Source: Mycolicibacterium chlorophenolicum
Lineage (GTDB): Bacteria > Actinomycetota > Actinomycetes > Mycobacteriales > Mycobacteriaceae
Length of the DNA stretch: 64,000 nt
Assembly (NCBI RefSeq): GCF_001044235.1
Contig: NZ_JYNL01000069.1
Location: 628,500-692,499 of the forward strand
Reading direction: 5' to 3'
Below are positions 26,577-34,366 of the stretch, piece after piece. The notes beneath the pieces were generated by a model. The model saw nothing but the letters and a program-made list of their open reading frames with translations, was not told the origin of the DNA and searched no databases. The translations under genes and the position numbers were made by a program. Numbering within the stretch: the stretch's first letter is position 1; every line of letters starts with the position of its first letter.

Positions 26577-28250
26577 TCAGCGCACCAGGCCGGACAGCAG
26601 CCGCCGGTGCACGGGTTCGGCCGGCGCCTCGGCCGCGGCGCGCACCATCTCGTCCACCGAGGTGAACTTGGCGCGCGGGCGGGTGCCCTGACCGCGCGCC
26701 ACCTCGGCGCGGTCGATCGCCTTCCAGCCCTTCTCGTCGACCACCGCGGGTCGCCTGCCGCGCACGAACCGGGGCAGCGCTGAGGGTTTGTGCACCGGAT
26801 CGGTGAGCAGCCCCGCGTTGTAGTCGTCGACGAGCGTGTGCACCGTCTGCGCCGCACAGGACTTGTTGGTTCCGATGAAGCCCGTCGGCCCGCGCTTGAT
26901 CCAGCCGGCGACGTAGCTGCCGGGCACCGGGGTGCCCGCGTCGGTGACCCGGCCGCGGTCGTTGGGCACCACGGCGGCGGTCTCGTCGAACGGGAGTCCG
27001 CGGATCGGCATGCCGCGGTAGCCGATCGACGTCAGCACCAACCCCGCGGGGATCTGCTGCACCTGATCGGAGCCGGTCACCTCGAACTCGATGCCCGTCA
27101 CCCGCGTCGGTCCGAGCACCCGGCGCGGCGTGAGCTGGTAGGCCAGCCGGATCCGAGGCCGGGTGATCGGCGCGGTGGCGTCACCGAGCTTGGCGAGGAT
27201 CTCCAGTTTGTTGCGGGTCAGTGCATCGGTGGCGGCGGCGAGGTCCTCGCGCACCCGCTGGTGGTCAGCCGGGTCGAGCACGACGTCGCAGCGCGCGGTC
27301 AGGCCGATCAGCTCGGGCAGGGTGAACGCCGAGGCGGCGGGCCCTCGCCGGGCGGCGATCACCACCTCCCGAACACGGGAGGCGCGCAGCGCCTCCAGAG
27401 CGTGATCGGCGATGTCGGTGCGCGCCAACGCATCCGGATCGGTGGTCAGGATGCGGGCGACATCGAGGGCGACGTTGCCGTTGCCGACGACGACCACCCG
27501 CTCGCCGCTCAGATCGACCGACAGGTCCGCGAACTCGGGGTGGCCGTTGTACCAGGCCACGATCTCGGTGGCCGTCGCGGTGCCCGGCAGATCCATGCCG
27601 TCGATGTCGAGGCGCTTGTCGGTGGGCGCGCCGACCGCGTACAGCACCGCGTGGTGGTGTTCGAGCAGCTCGTCGTGCGTGAGGTCCGATCCCACCTCGA
27701 CGTTGAGGTAGAACCGGAAGTCCCGGCGGGCGGCGATCGTGTCGAACAACGTCGTCACCCGCTTGGTCGCCTGATGATCGGGCGCGACACCGGCCCGCGC
27801 GAGCCCGTAGGGCGTGGGCAACTTCTCGAAGACGTTGACCTGCACGCCGCGCTGGGTGAGCAGTTCGTCGGCGGCGTACATCGCCGCGGGCCCGGAGCCG
27901 ACGATCGCCACCCGCAGCGGTCCCCCGCCGCGGGCCGCCACGACGGGCGCGTCCGGCACCGGCGCCAGCTTCGACGTCGGCGGCAGCTTGCCCTCCCGCT
28001 CGGGGTAGAAGCCGGCGTTGATCTCGAGGAACGGCAGTTGCTCGTCGGTCAGCCGGGTGTCCGGGGCGATCGCCCCGACGGGGCAGGCCGACACACACGC
28101 GCCGCAGTCGACGCAGGCGACCGGGTCGATGTAGAGCATCTCGGCGGTGGCGAAGCCCGGCTCATCCGGCGAGGGATGAATGCAGTTGACCGGACACGCG
28201 AAAACACAGGACCCGTCGCTGCAACACGACTGGGTGATCACATGGGGCAT
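26577..28250 (-). CDS. fprB: Ferredoxin/ferredoxin-NADP reductase fusion FprB
   Basis: A 557-residue redox protein. Residues 1-60 are a bacterial-type ferredoxin with Cys9, Cys15, Cys19, Cys23 in CCSDGSCVFACPVNC and Cys46, Cys49, Cys52, Cys56 in CVDCGACVSACPVGA. From about residue 108 an adrenodoxin-reductase-like flavoprotein follows, with FAD motif AIVGSGPAAMYAADEL and NADP motif VVVGNGNVALDVARIL. It shuttles electrons between NADPH and iron-sulfur or other acceptors. The M. tuberculosis counterpart is FprB (Rv0886, about 575 residues). It begins 4 nt after the AurF-like gene on the same strand, so it could be the electron donor for that oxygenase (inference). Confidence 0.94.
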   Translation of the reverse strand: MPHVITQSCCSDGSCVFACPVNCIHPSPDEPGFATAEMLYIDPVACVDCGACVSACPVGAIAPDTRLTDEQLPFLEINAGFYPEREGKLPPTSKLAPVPDAPVVAARGGGPLRVAIVGSGPAAMYAADELLTQRGVQVNVFEKLPTPYGLARAGVAPDHQATKRVTTLFDTIAARRDFRFYLNVEVGSDLTHDELLEHHHAVLYAVGAPTDKRLDIDGMDLPGTATATEIVAWYNGHPEFADLSVDLSGERVVVVGNGNVALDVARILTTDPDALARTDIADHALEALRASRVREVVIAARRGPAASAFTLPELIGLTARCDVVLDPADHQRVREDLAAATDALTRNKLEILAKLGDATAPITRPRIRLAYQLTPRRVLGPTRVTGIEFEVTGSDQVQQIPAGLVLTSIGYRGMPIRGLPFDETAAVVPNDRGRVTDAGTPVPGSYVAGWIKRGPTGFIGTNKSCAAQTVHTLVDDYNAGLLTDPVHKPSALPRFVRGRRPAVVDEKGWKAIDRAEVARGQGTRPRAKFTSVDEMVRAAAEAPAEPVHRRLLSGLVR

Positions 28251-28254
28251 GCGC

Positions 28255-29283
28255 CTACGCGACCGAGGCCAGGTGCTCGCGCTGGGGCTCGCTGCGGTAC
28301 CGGCTGGGGCGGCCGCCGATCCGGCACATCCGCCACACCAGCTTGGCCACCGGGTTCATCAGACCGGTGTCGTGGGCCAGCATCCGTACGTCGCCGAACA
28401 TGTCGCGCAACATCTGGCGGGATTCCGGTGACCTGAAGAAGATCTCCTTGCGCACCGAGCGCGGGATGTCGAATTCCTTCCAGAACGCCCGCGGCGGAAC
28501 GATGATCGCCGAGCACAGCACCCGCATCACGACGGGAACGTAGAGCGAGAGCCAGAAACGCTTGCGGCGCGGCAGATTCGGAACGCGCTTACGCAGGTAC
28601 TCGTGCGCGAACGAGATGTGCCTCGCCTCCTCCGCGACGTGGATCGCCATCACGCGCTCCATGATCGGGTGCAGCGCCTTGCCCTCGCGCAGCACGTTCT
28701 TCTGCGTGTGGTCGATGGGCTCCTCGCCGGCGAGGATGCCGAACCAGAACGGGATCGGCAGCGGACCGGCGACCAACGGGATGGCGGGCTGGACCCACTT
28801 CAGCAACTTCGGCATGCCCGGCACATCGGCGCCGATGCGGTTCACCATCTCCTGGAACATCAGGGTGTGGTTGCACTCCTCGACCGCCTCGTGCAGGCAG
28901 TAGCGGTACTCCGGGGATCCGTTGGGCGTCCAGAACGCGTACTCCATCAGGCCGCGGATCAGGATCGACTCGAAGTGCAGACCGACCTTCGCGACATTGG
29001 CCTGCCGCCACATCCCGATCTGGATCTGCCGTTCCTTCGACTGCGACCGGTACCACTCGTGCTTACCGATCGGATCGGTCGCCGGCAGGATCCAGCGCTC
29101 GTCGTTCGGGGTCACCGCGAACTCGGGCGAATCCCAGTCGATGTCGGTGTAGGGATTGAAATTGCGCCGCACCGACCCCTCGGACAGGGTCTGCAGCGTG
29201 TTGACGTACTCCGCGTCGTCGAAGACGTCCATGTTCCTGCGCCAGCGCCGGACGATCTTGGTGCGCGCTTCCTTGACAGCCAT
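28255..29283 (-). CDS. AurF-like diiron N-oxygenase (Rv0885-like)
   Basis: A 342-residue helical diiron protein related to p-aminobenzoate N-oxygenase AurF. The seven expected ligands fall at the right spacing: Glu105 (FES), Glu136 and His139 (EAVEECNHT), Glu188 (AGEEP), and His215, Glu219, His222 (HVAEEARH). The enzyme class uses O2 and electrons to oxidise amines to hydroxylamines or nitro groups. The start is an ATG with GGAGG 7 nt upstream. fprB follows after 4 nt, suggesting a dedicated reductase. The physiological substrate of this mycobacterial branch is not known to me. Confidence 0.88.
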   Translation of the reverse strand: MAVKEARTKIVRRWRRNMDVFDDAEYVNTLQTLSEGSVRRNFNPYTDIDWDSPEFAVTPNDERWILPATDPIGKHEWYRSQSKERQIQIGMWRQANVAKVGLHFESILIRGLMEYAFWTPNGSPEYRYCLHEAVEECNHTLMFQEMVNRIGADVPGMPKLLKWVQPAIPLVAGPLPIPFWFGILAGEEPIDHTQKNVLREGKALHPIMERVMAIHVAEEARHISFAHEYLRKRVPNLPRRKRFWLSLYVPVVMRVLCSAIIVPPRAFWKEFDIPRSVRKEIFFRSPESRQMLRDMFGDVRMLAHDTGLMNPVAKLVWRMCRIGGRPSRYRSEPQREHLASVA

Positions 29284-29327
29284 TGTGAGCCTCCATGCCT
29301 CGAGTGAGGTTTACATTCATATGCTCG

Positions 29328-29341
29328 CTGTCCAGTGACAG
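29328..29341 (-). promoter_or_regulatory. Short perfect palindrome upstream of the AurF-like operon
   Basis: CTGTC and GACAG flank a 4-bp spacer about 45 bp before the AurF-like start, in the 205-bp divergent gap with serC. Size and position suit an operator of a TetR or similar dimer. Confidence 0.35.
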
Positions 29342-29476
29342 TACCCGCGGTCCCAGGAATTAACCAGGGTCAATTCCGCGGTGTGCGACAACCACGTTAC
29401 CCGCGTCACATGTGAGCCAGATCACCGTCGAGCGGCGCTCCGGTGACCGGATTCGGTCCATCCCGCGGCCCGGTTC

Positions 29477-29482
29477 TAGGCT
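29477..29482 (+). promoter_or_regulatory. Leaderless -10 box of serC
   Basis: TAGGCT is 6 nt before the ATG, a textbook mycobacterial leaderless arrangement; there is no Shine-Dalgarno sequence. Confidence 0.6.
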
Positions 29483-29488
29483 TGCGGC

Positions 29489-30604
29489 ATGGCCCAGGAC
29501 CTGACGATCCCTGACAACCTCAAGCCGCGCGACGGCCGCTTCGGGTGCGGCCCGTCGAAGGTCCGGCCCGAGCAACTGACGGCACTCGCCGAGGCCGGCC
29601 ACCTCTTCGGCACCTCGCACCGACAGGCCCCGGTGAAGAACCTCGTCGGCCGGGTCCGCGACGGCTTGCGCGAACTGTTCTCCCTGCCCGAGGGGTACGA
29701 GGTGATCCTCGGCAACGGCGGGTCGACCGCGTTCTGGGACGCCGCCGCGTTCGGCCTCGTCGACAAGCGTTCGCTGCACCTGACCTACGGCGAATTCAGC
29801 GCGAAGTTCGCCTCGGCGGTCGCCAAGAACCCGTTCGTCGGCGATCCCGTGGTGATCAAAGCCGACGCCGGCAGCGCACCGGCGCCGGTGTCCGATCCGT
29901 CGGTCGACGTCATCGCCTGGGCGCACAACGAGACCTCGACGGGCGTCGCCGTTCCCGTGCAGCGGCCCGCCGACTCCGGCGGCGCGCTGGTCGTCATCGA
30001 CGCGACGTCCGCGGCCGGCGGCCTGCCGGTCGACATCACCGCCGCCGACACCTATTACTTCGCACCGCAGAAGAACTTCGCCGGCGACGGCGGGCTGTGG
30101 ATCGCGCTGATGTCCCCCGCCGCGCTCGCCCGGGTCGACGCCATCGCTGCGGCGGGCCGGTGGGTGCCCGACTTCCTGTCCCTGCCGATCGCGATCGAGA
30201 ACAGCGTCAAGAACCAGACCTACAACACGCCCGCGATCGGCACGCTGGTGCTGCTGGCCGAGCAGATCGACTGGCTGCTGGGCAACGGCGGGCTGGACTG
30301 GGCCACCAAGCGGACCGCGGACTCGTCGGAGCGGCTCTACTCGTGGGCCGACGCCTCGGACTTCGCCACCCCGTTCGTCAGCGATCCGGCGCTCCGGTCC
30401 GCGGTGGTCGGCACCGTCGACTTCACCGACCAGGTCGACGCCGCGGCCGTCGCCAAGACGCTGCGCGCGAACGGCATCGTCGACACCGAGCCCTACCGCA
30501 AGCTCGGGCGCAACCAGCTGCGTGTCGGGATGTTCCCCGCCGTCGACCCCGACGACGTCAGCGCGCTGACGGCCTGCGTCGACTGGGTCGTGCAGCGCTT
30601 GTAG
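29489..30604 (+). CDS. serC: Phosphoserine aminotransferase
   Basis: A 371-residue class V aminotransferase that makes O-phosphoserine from 3-phosphohydroxypyruvate and glutamate in serine biosynthesis, using PLP. The PLP lysine is Lys195 in YYFAPQKNFAGDGGLW. The substrate motif DGRFGCGPSK at residues 15-24 and GNGGST near residue 75 are typical of the actinobacterial SerC subgroup. Length and position match M. tuberculosis SerC (Rv0884c). It is transcribed from a leaderless promoter and ends 87 nt before sepH. Confidence 0.95.
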   Translation: MAQDLTIPDNLKPRDGRFGCGPSKVRPEQLTALAEAGHLFGTSHRQAPVKNLVGRVRDGLRELFSLPEGYEVILGNGGSTAFWDAAAFGLVDKRSLHLTYGEFSAKFASAVAKNPFVGDPVVIKADAGSAPAPVSDPSVDVIAWAHNETSTGVAVPVQRPADSGGALVVIDATSAAGGLPVDITAADTYYFAPQKNFAGDGGLWIALMSPAALARVDAIAAAGRWVPDFLSLPIAIENSVKNQTYNTPAIGTLVLLAEQIDWLLGNGGLDWATKRTADSSERLYSWADASDFATPFVSDPALRSAVVGTVDFTDQVDAAAVAKTLRANGIVDTEPYRKLGRNQLRVGMFPAVDPDDVSALTACVDWVVQRL

Positions 30605-30691
30605 CGACTGCCGCGTGTCACCGCGGTAACGGGCAGATAACGCAGTAGGGTGACCGCGTATCGGGCTCAGCGCAGCCCGGAGGAGGTCGCC

Positions 30692-31492
30692 ATGCGGGAA
30701 CTGAAGGTCGTCGGACTCGACGTCGACGGCAAGCGGATCATCTGCGAATCCGACGACTCCGCGGAGAAGTTCGTCCTGCGCTCAGACGAGCGACTCAAGG
30801 CCGCGGTGCGCGGCGACCGGGTCGCCTCGAACCAGACCACGATCGATGTCGAGGTGCCGAACATGCTGCGCCCCAAAGATATTCAAGCCAAGATCCGCGC
30901 AGGAGCCTCGGTCGAGCAGGTAGCCGCCGCCGCGGGCGCGGACATCGCGCGGGTCGAACGCTTCGCCCATCCGGTGTTGCTGGAGCGCTCCCGCGCCGCC
31001 GAGCTGGCCACCGCGGCGCATCCCGTGCTGGCCGACGGACCGTCGGTGCTCACGCTGCTGGAGACGGTGACCGCCGTGCTCATCGCGCGCGGACTCGATC
31101 CGGAGTCGACGAACTGGGACGCCTGGCGCAACGAGGACGGCCGCTGGACCGTGCAGATGGCGTGGAAGGCGGGACTGTCCGACAACGTCGCGCACTTCCG
31201 GTATGCGCCGGGCGCGCACGGCGGCACCGTGACGGCGTTCGACGATGCGGCCTGCCAGCTGATCGACCCGAATTACGCGCGGCCCTTGCGGCCCCTCGCG
31301 CCGGTGGCGCAGCTGGCTCTCGAAGAGCCGGAACCCGCTCCGGCGCCCGAACCCGAAGCCGAAGCCGAAGCGGTGGAGGTCGATCAGCCTGTGCCTGCGG
31401 CCAAGCCGGCCCGTCCGCGCAAGCAGCGGCCGACGGTGCCGGCCTGGGAGGACGTGCTGCTAGGCGTGCGCTCCAGCGGCGGCCAGCGCTAA
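30692..31492 (+). CDS. sepH: SepH cell-division regulator (DUF3071)
   Basis: A 266-residue protein of the SepH family, which binds FtsZ and promotes its assembly in actinobacteria. The conserved N-terminal DUF3071 domain (MRELKVVGLDVDGKRIICES to about residue 165) includes the helix-turn-helix-like segment LRPKDIQAKIRAGASVEQVA. The C-terminal third is a disordered stretch of Pro, Glu and Ala (residues about 210-240) ended by a short conserved basic and aromatic tail (TVPAWEDVLLGVRS) thought to contact FtsZ. The start is fixed by GGAGGA before the ATG. Its last 33 nt overlap the convergent DUF2537 gene. It corresponds to Rv0883c. Confidence 0.92.
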   Translation: MRELKVVGLDVDGKRIICESDDSAEKFVLRSDERLKAAVRGDRVASNQTTIDVEVPNMLRPKDIQAKIRAGASVEQVAAAAGADIARVERFAHPVLLERSRAAELATAAHPVLADGPSVLTLLETVTAVLIARGLDPESTNWDAWRNEDGRWTVQMAWKAGLSDNVAHFRYAPGAHGGTVTAFDDAACQLIDPNYARPLRPLAPVAQLALEEPEPAPAPEPEAEAEAVEVDQPVPAAKPARPRKQRPTVPAWEDVLLGVRSSGGQR

Positions 31493-31744
31493 CAGTCCGA
31501 CCCACGCGCCGGCCACGCCGACGCCGGCACCGAGCACGAACCACCGCCACACCGGAACCCGGCGCCACCCCCACACCGTGGGCGCCAGCCCACCGACGGC
31601 GACGAGATTGAGCCCGATCGCCAGCAGCGGGTGCACCCGCGCCAACCCGATGCTCAGCACGACGATGGCGGCGCCGAGCACGGCGGCGACGAACGCCGCG
31701 ACCGTCAGGCCGGTGCCCCACGGCGTCGGCTCGCCCGTACTCAC
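31460..31744 (-). CDS. DUF2537 small membrane protein (Rv0882-like)
   Basis: A 94-residue protein with three hydrophobic helices (residues about 12-33, 37-58 and 66-90) and no catalytic motif. The family is restricted to actinobacteria and its function is unknown. It starts at ATG 4 nt inside the end of the upstream rRNA methyltransferase gene (coupled) and ends 33 nt inside the convergent sepH gene. Length equals the 94 residues recalled for Rv0882. Confidence 0.85.
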   Translation of the reverse strand: MSTGEPTPWGTGLTVAAFVAAVLGAAIVVLSIGLARVHPLLAIGLNLVAVGGLAPTVWGWRRVPVWRWFVLGAGVGVAGAWVGLLALAAAGAHA

Positions 31745-32580
31745 GGCGCGAGCCTATCCCGCTCGTAGAACGCCAAAGCCGCAGCCGTGGCGACGTTGAG
31801 CGAATCCGTGCCGCGCGACATCGGGATGCGGGCCCGGACATCGCACGCCCGCATCGTGTGCTCGGCCAGACCGGGACCCTCGGCGCCCACCAGGATCGCG
31901 ACCCGGCGCCCTGCCGACTCACCGATCGCTTGGGCGAGTGTGTGCGCGCCGGGGTCGGGCGTCATCGCGACCAGCTGAAAGCCGTTGTTCCGCAGCAGGT
32001 TCAACTCCTGCGGCCACTGCGTGGCCCGGGCGAAGGGCACCAGCAGCGCATGCCCCATCGAGACCCGCACGGCCCGCCGGTAGAGCGGGTCGGCGCAGCC
32101 GCTGCCGAAGACCACCGCCCCGACCCCCAGCCCGGCGGCGTTGCGGAAGATGGAGCCGAGGTTCTCGTGATCGTTGACGCCCTCGAGCACCGCGATCGTC
32201 GCGGCGTTCTCGATCACCTGCGGCACCGTCAGCTCGGCGGCCCGCGACGCCGACGCGAGCACGCCGCGGTTGAGGTGGAAGCCGACCACGTCGGCCATCA
32301 CCTCAGCGCTGACGCGGTAGTACGGCGCGCCGAGGCCCTCCAGATCCGCGCGCAGTTCGCCGAGCCGCCGGTCGGTGCCCAGCAGCGCCCGCGGTCGGAA
32401 CCGGGAGGCCAGCATGCGCTGCACCACCAGCACCCCCTCGGCGATGACCAGTCCCTTGCCGGTGGGCAGGTCGGGCCTGCGGTCGACGCTGTTGAGATCG
32501 CGGAAATCGTCGAGGCGCGCATCGGCGGGATCGTCGATGTCGACGACGTCGACCGGTCCGGTTTCCACGGCGCTCGACAC
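31741..32580 (-). CDS. SpoU/TrmH-family RNA 2'-O-methyltransferase (Rv0881-like)
   Basis: A 279-residue SPOUT methyltransferase using SAM. The N-terminal part (to about residue 110) is the substrate-binding domain. The knotted catalytic domain carries motif 1 (VLEGVNDHENLGSIFRNAAGLG), motif 2 (RVAILVGAEGPGL) and motif 3 (RIPMSRGTDSLNVATAAALAFYE). It methylates a ribose in rRNA or tRNA; M. tuberculosis Rv0881 is annotated as an rRNA methyltransferase. It overlaps the DUF2537 gene by 4 nt. Confidence 0.9.
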   Translation of the reverse strand: MSSAVETGPVDVVDIDDPADARLDDFRDLNSVDRRPDLPTGKGLVIAEGVLVVQRMLASRFRPRALLGTDRRLGELRADLEGLGAPYYRVSAEVMADVVGFHLNRGVLASASRAAELTVPQVIENAATIAVLEGVNDHENLGSIFRNAAGLGVGAVVFGSGCADPLYRRAVRVSMGHALLVPFARATQWPQELNLLRNNGFQLVAMTPDPGAHTLAQAIGESAGRRVAILVGAEGPGLAEHTMRACDVRARIPMSRGTDSLNVATAAALAFYERDRLAP

Positions 32581-32605
32581 TACCGACGCCTGGTGGGCGA
32601 TCGGC

Positions 32606-32611
32606 TACGTT
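32606..32611 (+). promoter_or_regulatory. Leaderless -10 box of the DUF2530 gene
   Basis: TACGTT is 7 nt before the ATG at 32619 and there is no ribosome-binding sequence. Confidence 0.55.
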
Positions 32612-32618
32612 GGGTCCG

Positions 32619-32864
32619 ATGACCGCACCGCCCGAACCGCCCCCGCTGCCGCGTGCGCTGCTCGCGCCGTGGCCGGTGATCGTGGTGATCACCTGCGGTT
32701 GGCTGATCGCCACGCTGCTGGCCTTCACCGTCGGCGCGCTGGAGTCGTGGCGGCCGGTGACGATCGCGGGACTGGGCGTCGGCGTCCTTGGCACGTCGAT
32801 CTTTCTATGGCAACGTCACGCCGTGCGTCGCGGCTCCCGCGGCGCACAGAGTGGCTTGGACTGA
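32619..32864 (+). CDS. DUF2530 small membrane protein (Rv0879c-like)
   Basis: An 81-residue protein with a proline-rich N terminus, two hydrophobic helices (residues about 17-38 and 47-64) and a basic tail. It fits DUF2530, a short actinobacterial family of unknown function, and is in the position of Rv0879c. The start chosen is the ATG 7 nt after the -10 box; a TTG 9 nt earlier overlaps that box. Confidence 0.82.
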   Translation: MTAPPEPPPLPRALLAPWPVIVVITCGWLIATLLAFTVGALESWRPVTIAGLGVGVLGTSIFLWQRHAVRRGSRGAQSGLD

Positions 32865-32893
32865 CCCGACACCCACGAGAAGGGGACGACGTC

Positions 32894-33346
32894 ATGGCGG
32901 CGCCGATTTTGCAAGCGCAGATCGACATCAACGCACCGGTTTCCACGGTGTGGAAACTGGTCTCGGACCTGGACCGGATGCCGCAGTGGAGTCCGCAGTG
33001 CCGGTTCATGAAGGCTCTCGGCGGGCTGCGCCCGGGGGCGCGCACCATCAACATGAACCGCCGCGGGCGGCTGTTCTGGCCGACGACCTGCCGCATCACC
33101 GAACTGGTGCCCGAGCAGAAGCTCGCCTTCCGGGTCAACGAGAACAACACCGTGTGGAGTTATGAACTCGAGCCCACCGAGGCCGGCACCCGGCTGATCG
33201 AGACCCGCAACGCCGAGAACGGCACGAAGGCGATGTCGACGTTCCTGGTGGGCAAGTTCATGGGCGGCGTGCCGAGCTTCGAGCAGGAGCTCGTCGACGG
33301 CATGAACGCATCGCTGGCCCGGATCAAGGCCGCCGCCGAGAACTAA
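32894..33346 (+). CDS. SRPBCC (START-like) domain protein
   Basis: A 150-residue single-domain protein with the helix-grip fold of the polyketide cyclase/SRPBCC family: an N-terminal strand and helix (ILQAQIDINAPVSTVWKLVSDLDRMPQWSPQCRF), then strands including FRVNENNTVWSYELEPTEAGTRLIET, and a long C-terminal helix. Such proteins bind hydrophobic ligands; the ligand is unknown. The ATG has AAGGGGA upstream. Its TAA shares bases with the stop codon of the convergent DUF3027 gene. Confidence 0.87.
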   Translation: MAAPILQAQIDINAPVSTVWKLVSDLDRMPQWSPQCRFMKALGGLRPGARTINMNRRGRLFWPTTCRITELVPEQKLAFRVNENNTVWSYELEPTEAGTRLIETRNAENGTKAMSTFLVGKFMGGVPSFEQELVDGMNASLARIKAAAEN

Positions 33347-34278
33347 GCCTGGTCGGTGCGTTCCACCAGGTCCAGCACGCCGTCGTCGAACGGGTCGTAG
33401 AGCGGCGAACCGGCCCCCTGCGGTGCCGGGGTGTCGGAGTGCGCGCCGCACCCGTATTCGGCGTCGACGACGTGTCCGTCGGCGGCGTATTCGTTGGCGC
33501 ACACACCGAACATCACGCCCAGCGCTCCGCCGAGCGGCAGGTAGAAGCCGCAGTCGCGGCACATCCGGCGCGTCGCGCGCGCCATCGCCGAACCCGGCCC
33601 GTGGTCACCGTCGTGCCAGCGTTGCGCGGCGTCGTTGCGGCCCCACAGGCTCAGCACCCGGCGCCGGCCCAACCCGACCTCGACCGCCACCTCGTCGATC
33701 TGCGGATCGCCGGTGGCCATGAAGCCGGGCACCAGCCGCGGATCGTCGGCCGGGGGCGCCAGCAGGTCGCCGGGACTCAGATCGCCGGCCCGGACGCGTT
33801 CCTCCCAGGGCACCCACTTGGGCGCCAGCAGCGCGGTCGGTCCGGGAACCAGCACCACCTCGCTGATCGTGGCGTGTGTCGCGCCCGGCGATGCCGCCAC
33901 CACGACCGCCCACTGCCATCCGCGGTAGCCGGGCATCTGCGCGAGGAACCGGTGGGTGGCCGATGCGGGGCCTTCGAATCCGGCGCCCAGGTACTCGCCG
34001 ACGGTCTCCTCGCCGCTGAACTCCGCGATCGCCGCGCGGGCGACGTCGACCGCGCCGCGCAGGATCGCCTCCACCTCGGCGGACATCGGCTCGGGCTCGA
34101 TCACCTCGGGCTCGGCCACCTCGGGCTCGGTCGGCGCAGCCTCGGAATCCGTCGCCTCGGGCTCGGACGTCGGCTCGGCCTCGGGCGCCGCCGCCTCGGC
34201 GTCAGGCGCCGTCGGCTCGGGCACGAGCCCGGCCTCGGGTTCGGCCTCGTGCGGAGGGGGTTCGGTCACGCTGTCCAT
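33343..34278 (-). CDS. DUF3027 family protein (Rv0877-like) with acidic N-terminal tail
   Basis: A 311-residue soluble protein. Residues 1-65 are a low-complexity run of Glu, Pro, Ala and Thr. From about residue 67 the conserved DUF3027 part begins (AILRGAVDVARAAIAEFSGEETVGEYLG). A CRDCGFYLP motif and later cysteines (VFGVCANEYA and EYGCGAHSD) could bind a metal such as zinc. Function is unknown. The acidic tail is longer than expected for the M. tuberculosis protein (about 262 residues in total). It is divergent from the MFS gene at 34367. Confidence 0.83.
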   Translation of the reverse strand: MDSVTEPPPHEAEPEAGLVPEPTAPDAEAAAPEAEPTSEPEATDSEAAPTEPEVAEPEVIEPEPMSAEVEAILRGAVDVARAAIAEFSGEETVGEYLGAGFEGPASATHRFLAQMPGYRGWQWAVVVAASPGATHATISEVVLVPGPTALLAPKWVPWEERVRAGDLSPGDLLAPPADDPRLVPGFMATGDPQIDEVAVEVGLGRRRVLSLWGRNDAAQRWHDGDHGPGSAMARATRRMCRDCGFYLPLGGALGVMFGVCANEYAADGHVVDAEYGCGAHSDTPAPQGAGSPLYDPFDDGVLDLVERTDQA

Positions 34279-34366
34279 CGGTGTTCATCTTGCCCGACAG
34301 GGACCGGAGCTAGCCACACCGGTTGCCTGCACGCCCGGTGTCGCCGCCATGGGGGAGAATCGACTC

